Positions 6,828-13,533 of a DNA stretch of 55,619 bases are shown here, one piece after another. Under the pieces are notes generated by a model, which saw only the letters and a program-made list of their open reading frames with translations, was not told the DNA's origin and searched no databases. A program made the translations under genes and the position numbers. Each line of letters starts with the position of its first letter. Position 1 is the first letter of the stretch. The stretch is from a virus. Location: positions 1-55,619 of the IMG/VR virus record IMGVR_UViG_3300042305_001248. The stretch is one strand, 5' to 3'.

Positions 6828-6884
6828 GAAGAGCGCGCCGAGGTCGCGAGCCTCGGTGCCGGCTGTCCGGTCGCGCTGGGGGCG

Positions 6885-7409
6885 TCAGTCGGCGTCGGCG
6901 GCGTCGTCGTCGTCGGCCGCGACGGCGTCGGCCGCGACGGCCTCGCGCCACGCGGCGGCATAGGCGCGCAGAACCTCGTCGCGCCGCACCCCGTAGCGGA
7001 CGAGGTGCGCCGCTCCGATGCGCTCCGCGACCTCCTCAATCGCGGCGTAGTCCCAGCCGCTCCCGTCGCCCGCCGAGGGGTCGTCCAGCACCTCGGGCGT
7101 GCAGTCGCCCGATGTGCGGTCGGCCGCGACCATGCGCTCGGCGATCCAGCGGATCGCGTGCTCGTCGGCCTCGTCGGCCTCGCCCTCGTCCTCGCCCTCG
7201 TCCTCGCCGTCGCCCTCGGCGACCGGCTCGACGATCAGGTCGCCGCGAAGCGCCTCGACGGTGGAGCCGAGCGCCTCGGCCGCGTCCCGCGAGGAGCGAT
7301 AGCCCGCGGCGCGGTCCATCGCCTCGACGGCGTCGTCAGGAGTCTCGCCCCAATAGAGTCCGAGGCTCAGGCCCGAGGTGCGGTTCGCGATGCGGTAATA
7401 GATGGTCAT
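6885..7409 (-). CDS. Acidic hypothetical protein, first gene after promoter C
   Basis: The product is 174 aa from ATG 7409. The N-terminal ~45 residues (YYRIANRTSGLSLGLYWGET, then DDAVEAMDRAAGY) form a compact unit of a type seen in small phage and bacterial proteins that is not assigned a function. A Gly/Glu/Asp linker (DGEDEGEDEGEADEADE, ~67-83) and an acidic tail (DDDDAADAD) follow. Very low pI is expected, so a DNA-mimic or inhibitor role is conceivable but unproven. Confidence 0.6.
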   Translation of the reverse strand: MTIYYRIANRTSGLSLGLYWGETPDDAVEAMDRAAGYRSSRDAAEALGSTVEALRGDLIVEPVAEGDGEDEGEDEGEADEADEHAIRWIAERMVAADRTSGDCTPEVLDDPSAGDGSGWDYAAIEEVAERIGAAHLVRYGVRRDEVLRAYAAAWREAVAADAVAADDDDAADAD

Positions 7410-7429
7410 CTGCGTCTCTCCTTGCTGCT

Positions 7430-7444
7430 GCCGCCCTGTGCGGC
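7430..7444 (-). promoter_or_regulatory. Leader stem-loop GCCGC-n5-GCGGC
   Basis: The 5-bp stem with ACAGG loop is followed by AGCAGCAAGGAGAG and ATG 7409. It lies downstream of promoter C in the same leader. Confidence 0.6.
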
Positions 7445-7458
7445 GCGTCGATGGGATT

Positions 7459-7486
7459 ATCTTAGGACGCTTTTAAGCGTTGTCCA
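7459..7486 (-). promoter_or_regulatory. Promoter C with palindromic operator
   Basis: The -35 is TGGACA (7486-7481) and the -10 is TAAGAT (7464-7459), separated by 16 nt. The spacer contains the perfect palindrome ACGCTTTTAAGCGT (7467-7480). The region upstream is unusually AT-rich (GTAAAATACTTCG), like an UP element. The layout is the same as promoters A and B, so a shared regulator is likely. Confidence 0.75.
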
Positions 7487-7523
7487 GTCTTTCGACGAAG
7501 TATTTTACAACCTCGCGAGATTG

Positions 7524-7742
7524 CTACGGAATCCGCCGCTCTTTTCTCTCCTCCGCCGCCTTTCGACGCTCGATCTCAGCCCGATACCGACGGAGGGCTC
7601 GACGGGCCCGCGCCAGCTCGTAGCGGCGCATCGGAGCGCCCTCGGGCTCCCTCCTCCGCTCGCAGGGGTCCGAGGCTCCGGGCCAGTCGCGACCCATCCC
7701 GCAGGCGCTACAGCGCCCCGAGGAGGCCCATCGGTGGCTCAC
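7524..7742 (-). CDS. Small basic zinc-finger-like protein
   Basis: The product is 72 aa from GTG 7742 (GTGA overlap with the methyltransferase stop). Cys11/Cys14 and Cys27 (CSACG...DPC) suggest a small metal-binding knuckle. The C-terminal half is an Arg/Lys/Glu-rich helix (ELARARRALRRYRAEIERR) that could bind nucleic acid. It ends just before the promoter C intergenic gap. The long extension to 8216 is a shadow of the methyltransferase. Confidence 0.55.
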   Translation of the reverse strand: MSHRWASSGRCSACGMGRDWPGASDPCERRREPEGAPMRRYELARARRALRRYRAEIERRKAAEERKERRIP

Positions 7743-8479
7743 GGCTCCTCGGGCCAGGGCAGGGCGAGCGTGCCGCGCCTCGGGGCCGCAGGCAGGTCGC
7801 GCAGCCGCTCGCGCGCCAGCTCGACGTGTGTCTCGTCCAGGTCGCCGCCGATCCATCGGCGGCCGAGGAGCTTTGCCGCCAGGAGCGTGGTCCCGGCGCC
7901 GCAGCACGGATCGCATACCAGATCGCCGGGGCGGGTGTAGTCCTCGACGAGACGCTCCATGAGCCACAGTGGCTTTCCGCCGATGACCCCAGAACGCCCC
8001 TGCTTGTTGCCTCGCCACCCGTACTCCGGCGGGACCACGTACGCTCCGGGCAGCGCCCCCCATTGCTGGGCGGCACGCGTGCGCGGCCGAGCCGCCACGG
8101 CCCAGACCGACCACTGCGACGGGCCATCGCCAGACAGCCGAACGCGTGATCCTGGCTCCACGCACGCGAGCGGGGCAAAGGTGTATCTCTCGGCCGCGGC
8201 TAACGATGCCTCCCACGCCTTCGCAAGCACATGGTCAGTTAGCGACACGATCCACCCGCGAGTTAGCGGGGCCCAGGTGTAAACGAACTCCGCCACATCG
8301 GCCGCAGACCAGGACGCGTATACCAACGAGCCGCGCCCAACTTCCTCCATGTCGCGATACGCCGAGTGCGTGCGCTCGCTGTACGGCGCATCGACGATCA
8401 GCGTGTCCACATGCCCCACCGTCTCGCGGACGAGCTGGGCGAGGTCGCGCCAATGCAGGTGACCGACCGTCCCGATCAC
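7739..8479 (-). CDS. DNA N6-adenine/N4-cytosine methyltransferase (beta class)
   Basis: The product is 246 aa from GTG 8479 (GTGA overlap). Catalytic motif IV is DAPYS at 30-34, a D-A-P-Y variant of D/N-P-P-Y. The AdoMet motif I is CDPCCGAGTT at 189-198, followed by GRRWIGGDLDE. Motif IV preceding motif I defines the beta permutation. It modifies adenine-N6 or cytosine-N4 in DNA. No cognate restriction enzyme is adjacent, so self-protection against host restriction is the likely role. The specificity is unknown. Confidence 0.85.
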   Translation of the reverse strand: MIGTVGHLHWRDLAQLVRETVGHVDTLIVDAPYSERTHSAYRDMEEVGRGSLVYASWSAADVAEFVYTWAPLTRGWIVSLTDHVLAKAWEASLAAAERYTFAPLACVEPGSRVRLSGDGPSQWSVWAVAARPRTRAAQQWGALPGAYVVPPEYGWRGNKQGRSGVIGGKPLWLMERLVEDYTRPGDLVCDPCCGAGTTLLAAKLLGRRWIGGDLDETHVELARERLRDLPAAPRRGTLALPWPEEP

Positions 8480-8862
8480 TCGTCGCCCTCGGCGAAAAGC
8501 GAGAGCTGGTGGATGTTCTCCATCGCCTCGCGGAGCCGCGTCTCGGCCGCGCTGACGTCCTCCTTCGCGCTCTTGATCGCGTCGGCGCGAGCCTGCTTCG
8601 CCTCCTCCAGCGTCTGCCACGCATCCTCGATCCGGTGGAGCTTCGCCAGGGCTCGGGCAGGCTCGCCGACCGGGATCCCCTCCTCCATCGAGGCGCGGAG
8701 GCCTGCGAGCGCGACCGCCATGAATCCGGCGTGCTCCTTTCGCAGCTCCTGGAGCTGCTCCTTCGTCGCCTCCCACGCGAGGAAGCGGCGGCTGATCTGC
8801 TGCTCGCGCTCGGTCGGGAGCGCCTCCTGTCCGGTCATCGTCGTCGGTGCCTTCTTCGTCAT
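8476..8862 (-). CDS. Coiled-coil protein with C-terminal sliding-clamp motif
   Basis: The product is 128 aa from ATG 8862. Residues 15-115 are helical and charged (EATKEQLQELRKEHAGF, ARADAIKSAKEDVSAAETRL). The C-terminus carries QLSLF at 119-123, a match to the bacterial beta-clamp-binding pentapeptide QL[S/D]LF, exposed five residues from the end. It may tether a recombination or replication factor to the host clamp. It sits between the Cas4-like nuclease and a methyltransferase. Apart from this motif the family is unknown. Confidence 0.65.
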   Translation of the reverse strand: MTKKAPTTMTGQEALPTEREQQISRRFLAWEATKEQLQELRKEHAGFMAVALAGLRASMEEGIPVGEPARALAKLHRIEDAWQTLEEAKQARADAIKSAKEDVSAAETRLREAMENIHQLSLFAEGDE

Positions 8863-8872
8863 TGTCGTCTCC

Positions 8873-10057
8873 TCAGAATGGGGGCTCGGGTGCGGTCATC
8901 GCCGCGGTGATCTCCTCGTGCGTCTCGACCGCGACGCGGAACGACTCGCGCAGCTCGGGCGCGGACGGATCGAGGCAGACGCTCCGGTAGACGCAGGGCA
9001 TCGACCACGCGCTCGTGCAATTGCCGGGGTTCCTGGTCACGAGCCCGCCGTCGAGACGCGCCTCCCGCATCCGAGAGCCGTCGAGGAACGCCTCCCTCCG
9101 CCAGCGATCCAGCTCGGCATCGCTGCGGTAGAACTCCCGCCGCGAGAGGAACGTGTCGCCCTTCGCGATGAGCCTCGCGAGGAGGTCAGCCTGGGCCTCC
9201 GTGCGCTGGTAGCCTCGCTCCTCCTGCTGCTCCAGAGCGCGGGCGTAGATGCTCGGGAGCGTGTCGATCGCCGAGACCGAGACCATGCCCCGCTGCGTGA
9301 TCTCCGGGGTCCGCGGAGCCCGCTTGCGGAGGACGTTGTACGCGATCCTCCCGGTCGGGACCTCGCCGCGCTCGATACGCGCCCCGAGGTCGCGCAGGCT
9401 CGGAGGCACCGAGAGAAGCGAGAGGATCCGCCCCTGCCGGATGTACTCGCGCACGGCCCATAGATAGCCCGCCATCTGCGGGTCCATCTCGACGCGCCGA
9501 TCGATGGTCGAGACCTCCGCGCTCGTTGTCTTGTGATCGACCACGACGAGGTCCTGCGCCTCGGTGTCGTAGGCGATCAGGTCGATCACCCCGGCAAGCT
9601 GGAGGTGCGCGATCCGCCGCCCCATCGAGTCGATCAGCGGCGTCTGGAACGGGACCTCGACCCCGAGCGGGACGAGCGTCCGGAGGTCGCGCTCGTGCGT
9701 CTGCCAGTAGTGGCGGATCATCCAGAGCGCGGTCTCGAACGCCTTCGCTCCCTCCTCCTCGGACTGCTCCGAGGACGGCTCCCACGCCTCGCGGTAGCGC
9801 CTCGTCGCGCCCTCCGCGGCGTCGAGGACCTCGGGCAGCGCGGCCTCGCTGGCTCGCATCCGAGCCGCAGCGATCGCGAGATAGCCCGCGGCGAGACCAG
9901 CGTGGATCGCCGACCCGAACGAGAGCGGCGGAGCGACTGTCTTCGGGCGCAGACGCTCGACGTAAGCGAACGACCACTTCTGGCCGCAGTCGCGGAACGT
10001 CTGCACCTCCGAGTTGCTGATCACGGTGAGCTGCGGCTTCGAGCGGCGCTGCTTCAC
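8873..10057 (-). CDS. Cas4/RecB-like PD-(D/E)XK nuclease
   Basis: The product is 394 aa from GTG 10057 (GTGA overlap). The nuclease core is Glu134, GVIDL with Asp159, then VVVDHKTT with Asp174/Lys176. Cys24 near the N-terminus (FRDCGQKW) plus Cys347, Cys355 and Cys361 near the C-terminus form the split four-cysteine pattern of the iron-sulfur cluster in AddB/Cas4-type nucleases. It probably resects DNA ends for the Sak4-like annealase. The upstream extension to 10180 is Arg-rich and excluded. Confidence 0.85.
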   Translation of the reverse strand: MKQRRSKPQLTVISNSEVQTFRDCGQKWSFAYVERLRPKTVAPPLSFGSAIHAGLAAGYLAIAAARMRASEAALPEVLDAAEGATRRYREAWEPSSEQSEEEGAKAFETALWMIRHYWQTHERDLRTLVPLGVEVPFQTPLIDSMGRRIAHLQLAGVIDLIAYDTEAQDLVVVDHKTTSAEVSTIDRRVEMDPQMAGYLWAVREYIRQGRILSLLSVPPSLRDLGARIERGEVPTGRIAYNVLRKRAPRTPEITQRGMVSVSAIDTLPSIYARALEQQEERGYQRTEAQADLLARLIAKGDTFLSRREFYRSDAELDRWRREAFLDGSRMREARLDGGLVTRNPGNCTSAWSMPCVYRSVCLDPSAPELRESFRVAVETHEEITAAMTAPEPPF

Positions 10058-10278
10058 GACGGCACCTCCGCGAGAGCCGCCGCGACGAGCCCGCCGAGGG
10101 TCTCGGCGCGGTACGTCTGGAGCGAGAGCCTGGGGAGCCCGTGTGCGGACCGCCGCTCGACGGTCGCCTCCGCGCACCACTCGCCCCGGTGGAGCCAGAC
10201 CCGGATCTGCGCTGGACCCCTCTCGCGGAGCTGGGCCTCCAGCTCGCGGACCGTCATGTCGTCGTATCGCTTCGTCAT
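10054..10278 (-). CDS. Small hypothetical protein
   Basis: The product is 74 aa from ATG 10278. It begins MTKRYDDMTVRELEAQLRER and continues with a beta-rich region including RVWLHRGEWCAEATVERR. It has its own leader hairpin (10294-10307) and Shine-Dalgarno (GAGAGGACGAG), and its stop overlaps the nuclease start. It could be a small partner of that nuclease, on position alone. Confidence 0.6.
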   Translation of the reverse strand: MTKRYDDMTVRELEAQLRERGPAQIRVWLHRGEWCAEATVERRSAHGLPRLSLQTYRAETLGGLVAAALAEVPS

Positions 10279-10293
10279 CGTCTCGTCCTCTCT

Positions 10294-10307
10294 GCGGCCT
10301 TCGCCGC
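10294..10307 (-). promoter_or_regulatory. Leader stem-loop GCGGC-GAAG-GCCGC
   Basis: The 5-bp stem has its arms swapped relative to the GCCGC/GCGGC members and a GAAG tetraloop. It lies 15 nt before ATG 10278 and immediately after the stop of the VWA gene. Confidence 0.6.
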
Positions 10308-11777
10308 TCACATCGAAAACACGCCGTCGAGCTTCGCGCTCGCGCCGTCCAGGTCTCCCGGCGCGAGCGCGATCGCCTGCGTCGCTCGGTCGCTGATCCA
10401 GGCCGGGACCGCGCTCGCGATCCCGACCGCGAAGAGCGCCGCGCCGTGCGCTCGGAGCCCGTCGAGCTGCCGGAGCTGCCCGTCGCGGTCGTGATCGACG
10501 CCGTCCGTGATCAGGACGACGTCGGCCCGAGCGAAGGCCCGCTGCTCCGCCGCGTCGCGGAGGAGCCGGTTCGCCTCGCCGAGCGCGCTCGCGATCGAGG
10601 TCCCGCCCCCGGAGAAGGACGAGACGCAGGCGAGGAGCGCGTCGAGGCCGACCGCCTTCGGCTGCGCGAAGCGATCGACGCTGGTCACCGCGCCGTCGAA
10701 ATGCACGACCGAGAAGGCGCGGTTCTGACGCGCCGCGACCTCCATCATCGCGAGCGCGACCGCCTTCGCCCACTCGTCGCGAGCGCCGCGCATCGAGCCG
10801 CTCTCGTCGAGGCAGAGGACGATCGGGCCCTCGGCGCGATGGTCCTGCCCGCGGAGCTGGTACTGGAGCGCCGACCGCTCCAGGAGGCGACGGTAGAGGA
10901 GCGCCTCCAGGTCCTCGTCGGCGAGGAGGACCGACTCGCTCGGGAGGAGCCGCCCGAGGTCGTCGCCAGCCTCGACGTCGCACAGCTCTTCGCGACCGTG
11001 CGCGGCCTTCGTGTTCTGCTTCTGGATCGCCTGCGCTCGGAGGCGACCGGCGAGCTTCGCGATCCTCCGCAGCCGCTCGTCGGAGCGGAGCCGCTGGACG
11101 ACCTCCGAGCGCGGACCCTGGATCCTCCCCGGCGAGCCCGCCTCGGAGCCGCAGCCGAGACCCGTCGCCGCCTCCTCCAGCTCCCCGAGCTGCGCGTCCG
11201 CCTTGGACGCAGCCGTCCGGAGCGCCCTGCGGACGCGGGAGACCGCCTCGCGGGCCCGCTGCGCTGCGGCCTCGTCCGCCGCCTCCGCGGCCTCTGCGCG
11301 GGCCTCCAGGCCGGGGAGACGGCCCGAGCGCGGGTTCGCCTCGCGGACCGACTCCGCGGCCTCTCGGGCCTGCTGCGCGTCCTCCTCGGGAGGCTGGACG
11401 ACCGGAGCGAGCGCGTCGAGCGCCTGCGCCGCCGCGAGCCCCGAGGCCCAAGCGTCGCCCTCGGCGCGAGCCTGGAGCGCCCGCCACTCGGGGAGGCTCT
11501 CCGCCTGCGAGAGCAGATCGCGGACCCACGCCGCGCCCTTCGGCTCGCCCTCGACGGGCTCGCAGCCGAGCCCGTAGAGCGACCCGTAGACCTCGCGGGC
11601 GAGCGAGCCCCAGGGCCCGCCGTGCGCCCCGAGGACGCGACCGAACTCGCCCTCCGCCTTCGCCTCGTCCACGGCGAGGGAGCGGACCCACCCGCCGACC
11701 GCCAGCGCAGCGTCCGCGCCCGTCTCTAGCGAGACCATCGCGGCCTCGCGGTTCGCCTGTCGCCTGTCCTGCTCCAT
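10308..11777 (-). CDS. VWA-domain protein (ViaA/CoxE-like), partner of the MoxR ATPase
   Basis: The product is 489 aa from ATG 11777, which has GAGGAGAG upstream; the frame continues to 11825 but that leader contains promoter B and a hairpin. The C-terminal 166 residues are a von Willebrand factor A domain with a complete metal-binding MIDAS: DESGS at 324-328, Thr393 (GGGT) and Asp425 (TDG). The first ~300 residues are helical and charged. The architecture (long helical N-terminus, C-terminal VWA) and the adjacent MoxR gene match the RavA-ViaA type of AAA+/VWA pair. The role in the phage is unknown. Confidence 0.8.
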   Translation of the reverse strand: MEQDRRQANREAAMVSLETGADAALAVGGWVRSLAVDEAKAEGEFGRVLGAHGGPWGSLAREVYGSLYGLGCEPVEGEPKGAAWVRDLLSQAESLPEWRALQARAEGDAWASGLAAAQALDALAPVVQPPEEDAQQAREAAESVREANPRSGRLPGLEARAEAAEAADEAAAQRAREAVSRVRRALRTAASKADAQLGELEEAATGLGCGSEAGSPGRIQGPRSEVVQRLRSDERLRRIAKLAGRLRAQAIQKQNTKAAHGREELCDVEAGDDLGRLLPSESVLLADEDLEALLYRRLLERSALQYQLRGQDHRAEGPIVLCLDESGSMRGARDEWAKAVALAMMEVAARQNRAFSVVHFDGAVTSVDRFAQPKAVGLDALLACVSSFSGGGTSIASALGEANRLLRDAAEQRAFARADVVLITDGVDHDRDGQLRQLDGLRAHGAALFAVGIASAVPAWISDRATQAIALAPGDLDGASAKLDGVFSM

Positions 11778-11792
11778 CGCTCTCTCCTCGCT

Positions 11793-11809
11793 GTCAGCCC
11801 TGCGCCGAC
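11793..11809 (-). promoter_or_regulatory. Leader stem-loop GTCGGC-n5-GCTGAC
   Basis: The 6-bp stem includes one G-U pair and a GCAGG loop identical to that at 13356-13370. It is followed by AGCGAGGAGAGAGC and ATG 11777. Confidence 0.6.
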
Positions 11810-11815
11810 GAGTGC

Positions 11816-11843
11816 ATCCTAGCACGCTTCCGAGCGTCGTCTA
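11816..11843 (-). promoter_or_regulatory. Promoter B with palindromic operator
   Basis: The -35 is TAGACG (11843-11838) and the -10 is TAGGAT (11821-11816) with upstream TGC, giving an extended -10. The 16-nt spacer contains ACGCT-n4-AGCGT (11824-11837). It lies between the MoxR and VWA genes, so the VWA gene can be transcribed independently. Confidence 0.7.
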
Positions 11844-11850
11844 CTTTTCG

Positions 11851-12978
11851 TCAGAGGTCCAGCATCCGAGCGACCGCTTCGCGCAGCTCCGCGGAGCGGG
11901 CCTCCAGCTCGCCGACGAGGGCCCCGATCTTCCTCGCGCTCGCGGGGCTCGCCTGCGCCTGGAGGGCGCGGAGCTTCGCGACGCCCTTCCCCAGCTCGCG
12001 TCGGGTCGAGGGAGCCTTCGCCTCGAAGGCGGGGTCCGTCGGGGGCGGGAGCTTCGCGATGACCTCAACGAGCCCGTCGAAGGCCCGCTGCGCGTCGGCC
12101 AGCTCTGCGGAGGCGAAGCGGGCGCAGGCAGCGGCGACCTTCGGGGCCTGCTCGGGCACGTTCCAGAGCACGCTCGCGAGGACCGCGAGGTGCTCGGGAG
12201 AGACCTCCGAGAGACCGTCGAGCCACGCAGCGGCGCGGAGGAGCGCCGCGCACTTCCTCCAGCGTCGATCCGAGGCGACGATGCCCTCGCGGGCCAGCTC
12301 GGAGCGGAGCTGCCAGAGCGCCGAGACGACCGCCTTCGGGAGCGCGACCTGGGCGACCTCGGCCCGAGCCGCCTCCCACTCGTCGAGCGTGATCGTCGCC
12401 GTCGAGCGGAGGCTCGTCGTGCCCGTGATGATCGCCTCGAACGAGTCGGGCGCGTGGACGTACTCGACCCAATGCCGCAGGAGGAAGCGGTCCCAAAGCG
12501 CTCCCAGCTCGGCCGACTCGGGCAGCTCGTTCGACGCGCCGACGCAAGTCAGGAGCGGGACCGCCTGCGGCGTCGGACCGTTGTGGAACGTCCGCTCGTT
12601 GATCACGGCGAGAAGCGCGTTGAGGACCGCGCTGTTCGCCTTGAAAATCTCGTCCAAGAACGCGATGTGCGCCTCCGGGAGCTTGCCCGTCGTGACGCGG
12701 GTGAAGCGGTCGGCCTTGAGGGCCGAGAGCGAGACCGGCCCGAACAGCTCCTCGGGCGTCGAGAACTTCGAGAGGAGCCACTCGAAGTGACTCGCGCCCT
12801 GGATCGCGCCCGCGAACGCTCGGGCAAGCTCGGACTTCGCGGTGCCCGGAGGGCCGAGGAGGAGGATGTGCTCGCGGGCGAGCGCCGCGATCAGGAGGGA
12901 GTCGATCTCGCGGTCGCGCTCGACGAACGCGGACTGGAGCGAGGAGCGGATAGACTGGATCTTCGAGAGCGTCGTCAT
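11851..12978 (-). CDS. MoxR/RavA-like AAA+ ATPase
   Basis: The product is 375 aa from ATG 12978. Walker A is GPPGTAKS at 42-49, Walker B is IAFLDE at 105-110, sensor 1 lies near GASNE (147-151), and Arg164 in WDRFLLR is the likely arginine finger. The GxAKSE variant and the FGPVSL segment are typical of the RavA branch of MoxR AAA+ chaperones. Host RavA proteins are longer (~500 aa); this one has a short C-terminal helical region ending in a coiled coil. Its substrate is unknown. It pairs with the VWA gene downstream. Confidence 0.85.
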   Translation of the reverse strand: MTTLSKIQSIRSSLQSAFVERDREIDSLLIAALAREHILLLGPPGTAKSELARAFAGAIQGASHFEWLLSKFSTPEELFGPVSLSALKADRFTRVTTGKLPEAHIAFLDEIFKANSAVLNALLAVINERTFHNGPTPQAVPLLTCVGASNELPESAELGALWDRFLLRHWVEYVHAPDSFEAIITGTTSLRSTATITLDEWEAARAEVAQVALPKAVVSALWQLRSELAREGIVASDRRWRKCAALLRAAAWLDGLSEVSPEHLAVLASVLWNVPEQAPKVAAACARFASAELADAQRAFDGLVEVIAKLPPPTDPAFEAKAPSTRRELGKGVAKLRALQAQASPASARKIGALVGELEARSAELREAVARMLDL

Positions 12979-12994
12979 GGTGCCTTCCCTTGCT

Positions 12995-13009
12995 GCCGCT
13001 TCGTGCGGC
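12995..13009 (-). promoter_or_regulatory. Leader stem-loop GCCGC-n5-GCGGC
   Basis: The 5-bp stem with ACGAA loop is followed by AGCAAGGGAAGG and ATG 12978. Confidence 0.6.
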
Positions 13010-13063
13010 GATGCGCCCTGCCGGTAGCGAGCCGGTCCCGATCCTCTCGGGGCGCTGCGGGGC

Positions 13064-13339
13064 TCAGGCAGCGAGCCCGCGAGCGAACCTCTTTGCCGCC
13101 GCGAGAGCAGCCCTCGGCGAGCCCGCCGCGGGGAAGGACGCGAGCACCTCGCCCTCGCTGCCGCAGACGTCGTAGCCGCCGACGATGTAGCGGCGCGACA
13201 TGCCCGACCAGAGCGTCTCGTGGATGACCTGGATCTCGCCGATCTCCTCGCCGTCGCGCTGCACCGAGATAGAGCCGCCGTTGCCGGGGCCCGCGCTGTC
13301 GATCCGTCCGAAGGTCACCTTGTTCTGCGTCGGGGTCAT
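13064..13339 (-). CDS. Small hypothetical protein, first gene of the left operon
   Basis: The product is 91 aa from ATG 13339. It has a beta-rich appearance (GGSISVQRDGEEIGEIQVIH, SRRYIVGGYDVCG) and a C-terminal helix. It is the promoter-proximal gene after promoter A, which in phages is often a regulator or early host-takeover protein. Nothing in the sequence proves that here. Confidence 0.6.
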   Translation of the reverse strand: MTPTQNKVTFGRIDSAGPGNGGSISVQRDGEEIGEIQVIHETLWSGMSRRYIVGGYDVCGSEGEVLASFPAAGSPRAALAAAKRFARGLAA

Positions 13340-13355
13340 CGTGCTCTCCTTGCTG

Positions 13356-13370
13356 CCGCCCTGCGCGGCG
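13356..13370 (-). promoter_or_regulatory. Leader stem-loop GCCGC-n5-GCGGC
   Basis: The 5-bp stem with GCAGG loop is followed by AGCAAGGAGAGC and ATG 13339. It is located between promoter A and the gene. Confidence 0.65.
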
Positions 13371-13381
13371 TCGATGGGGAG

Positions 13382-13409
13382 ACTCTACCACGCTTCGGAG
13401 CGTCGTCTA
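13382..13409 (-). promoter_or_regulatory. Promoter A with palindromic operator
   Basis: The -35 is TAGACG (13409-13404) and the extended -10 is TGGTAGAGT (hexamer at 13387-13382), with a 16-nt spacer. The spacer contains ACGCT-n4-AGCGT (13390-13403). The upstream side is A-rich (GACGAAAAAAAG), like an UP element. It probably drives the whole leftward replication operon. Confidence 0.72.
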
Positions 13410-13442
13410 GTCTTTTTTTCGTCTACCCGAATTTCGTCCCGC

Positions 13443-13471
13443 TGGACTCCGTCCGGGCTCCGCGTTACAGT
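13443..13471 (+). promoter_or_regulatory. Candidate rightward promoter for the HNH/methyltransferase island
   Basis: The -35 is TGGACT (13443-13448) and the -10 is TACAGT (13466-13471), with a 17-nt spacer; each matches the sigma70 consensus at 4 of 6 positions. The small inverted repeat follows directly at the expected transcript start. This was found by eye in GC-rich DNA, so confidence is moderate. Confidence 0.45.
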
Positions 13472-13478
13472 CAGAGGG

Positions 13479-13496
13479 TCAGACGTCCAGGTCTGA
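13479..13496. promoter_or_regulatory. Small inverted repeat TCAGAC-n6-GTCTGA
   Basis: Perfect 6-bp arms flank GTCCAG, starting about 8 nt after the candidate rightward -10. This is a plausible operator or 5'-end hairpin. Confidence 0.45.
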
Positions 13497-13533
13497 TGGG
13501 CGACGGCGTGCCGAGCGACGGGCAGACGGGAGA

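Noticed and set aside
10054-11691. 545-aa minus-strand frame overlapping the VWA gene
   Set aside because: Most of it is an Arg/Gly-rich alternative phase of the VWA gene; only its last 74 codons (from 10278) form a credible small gene.
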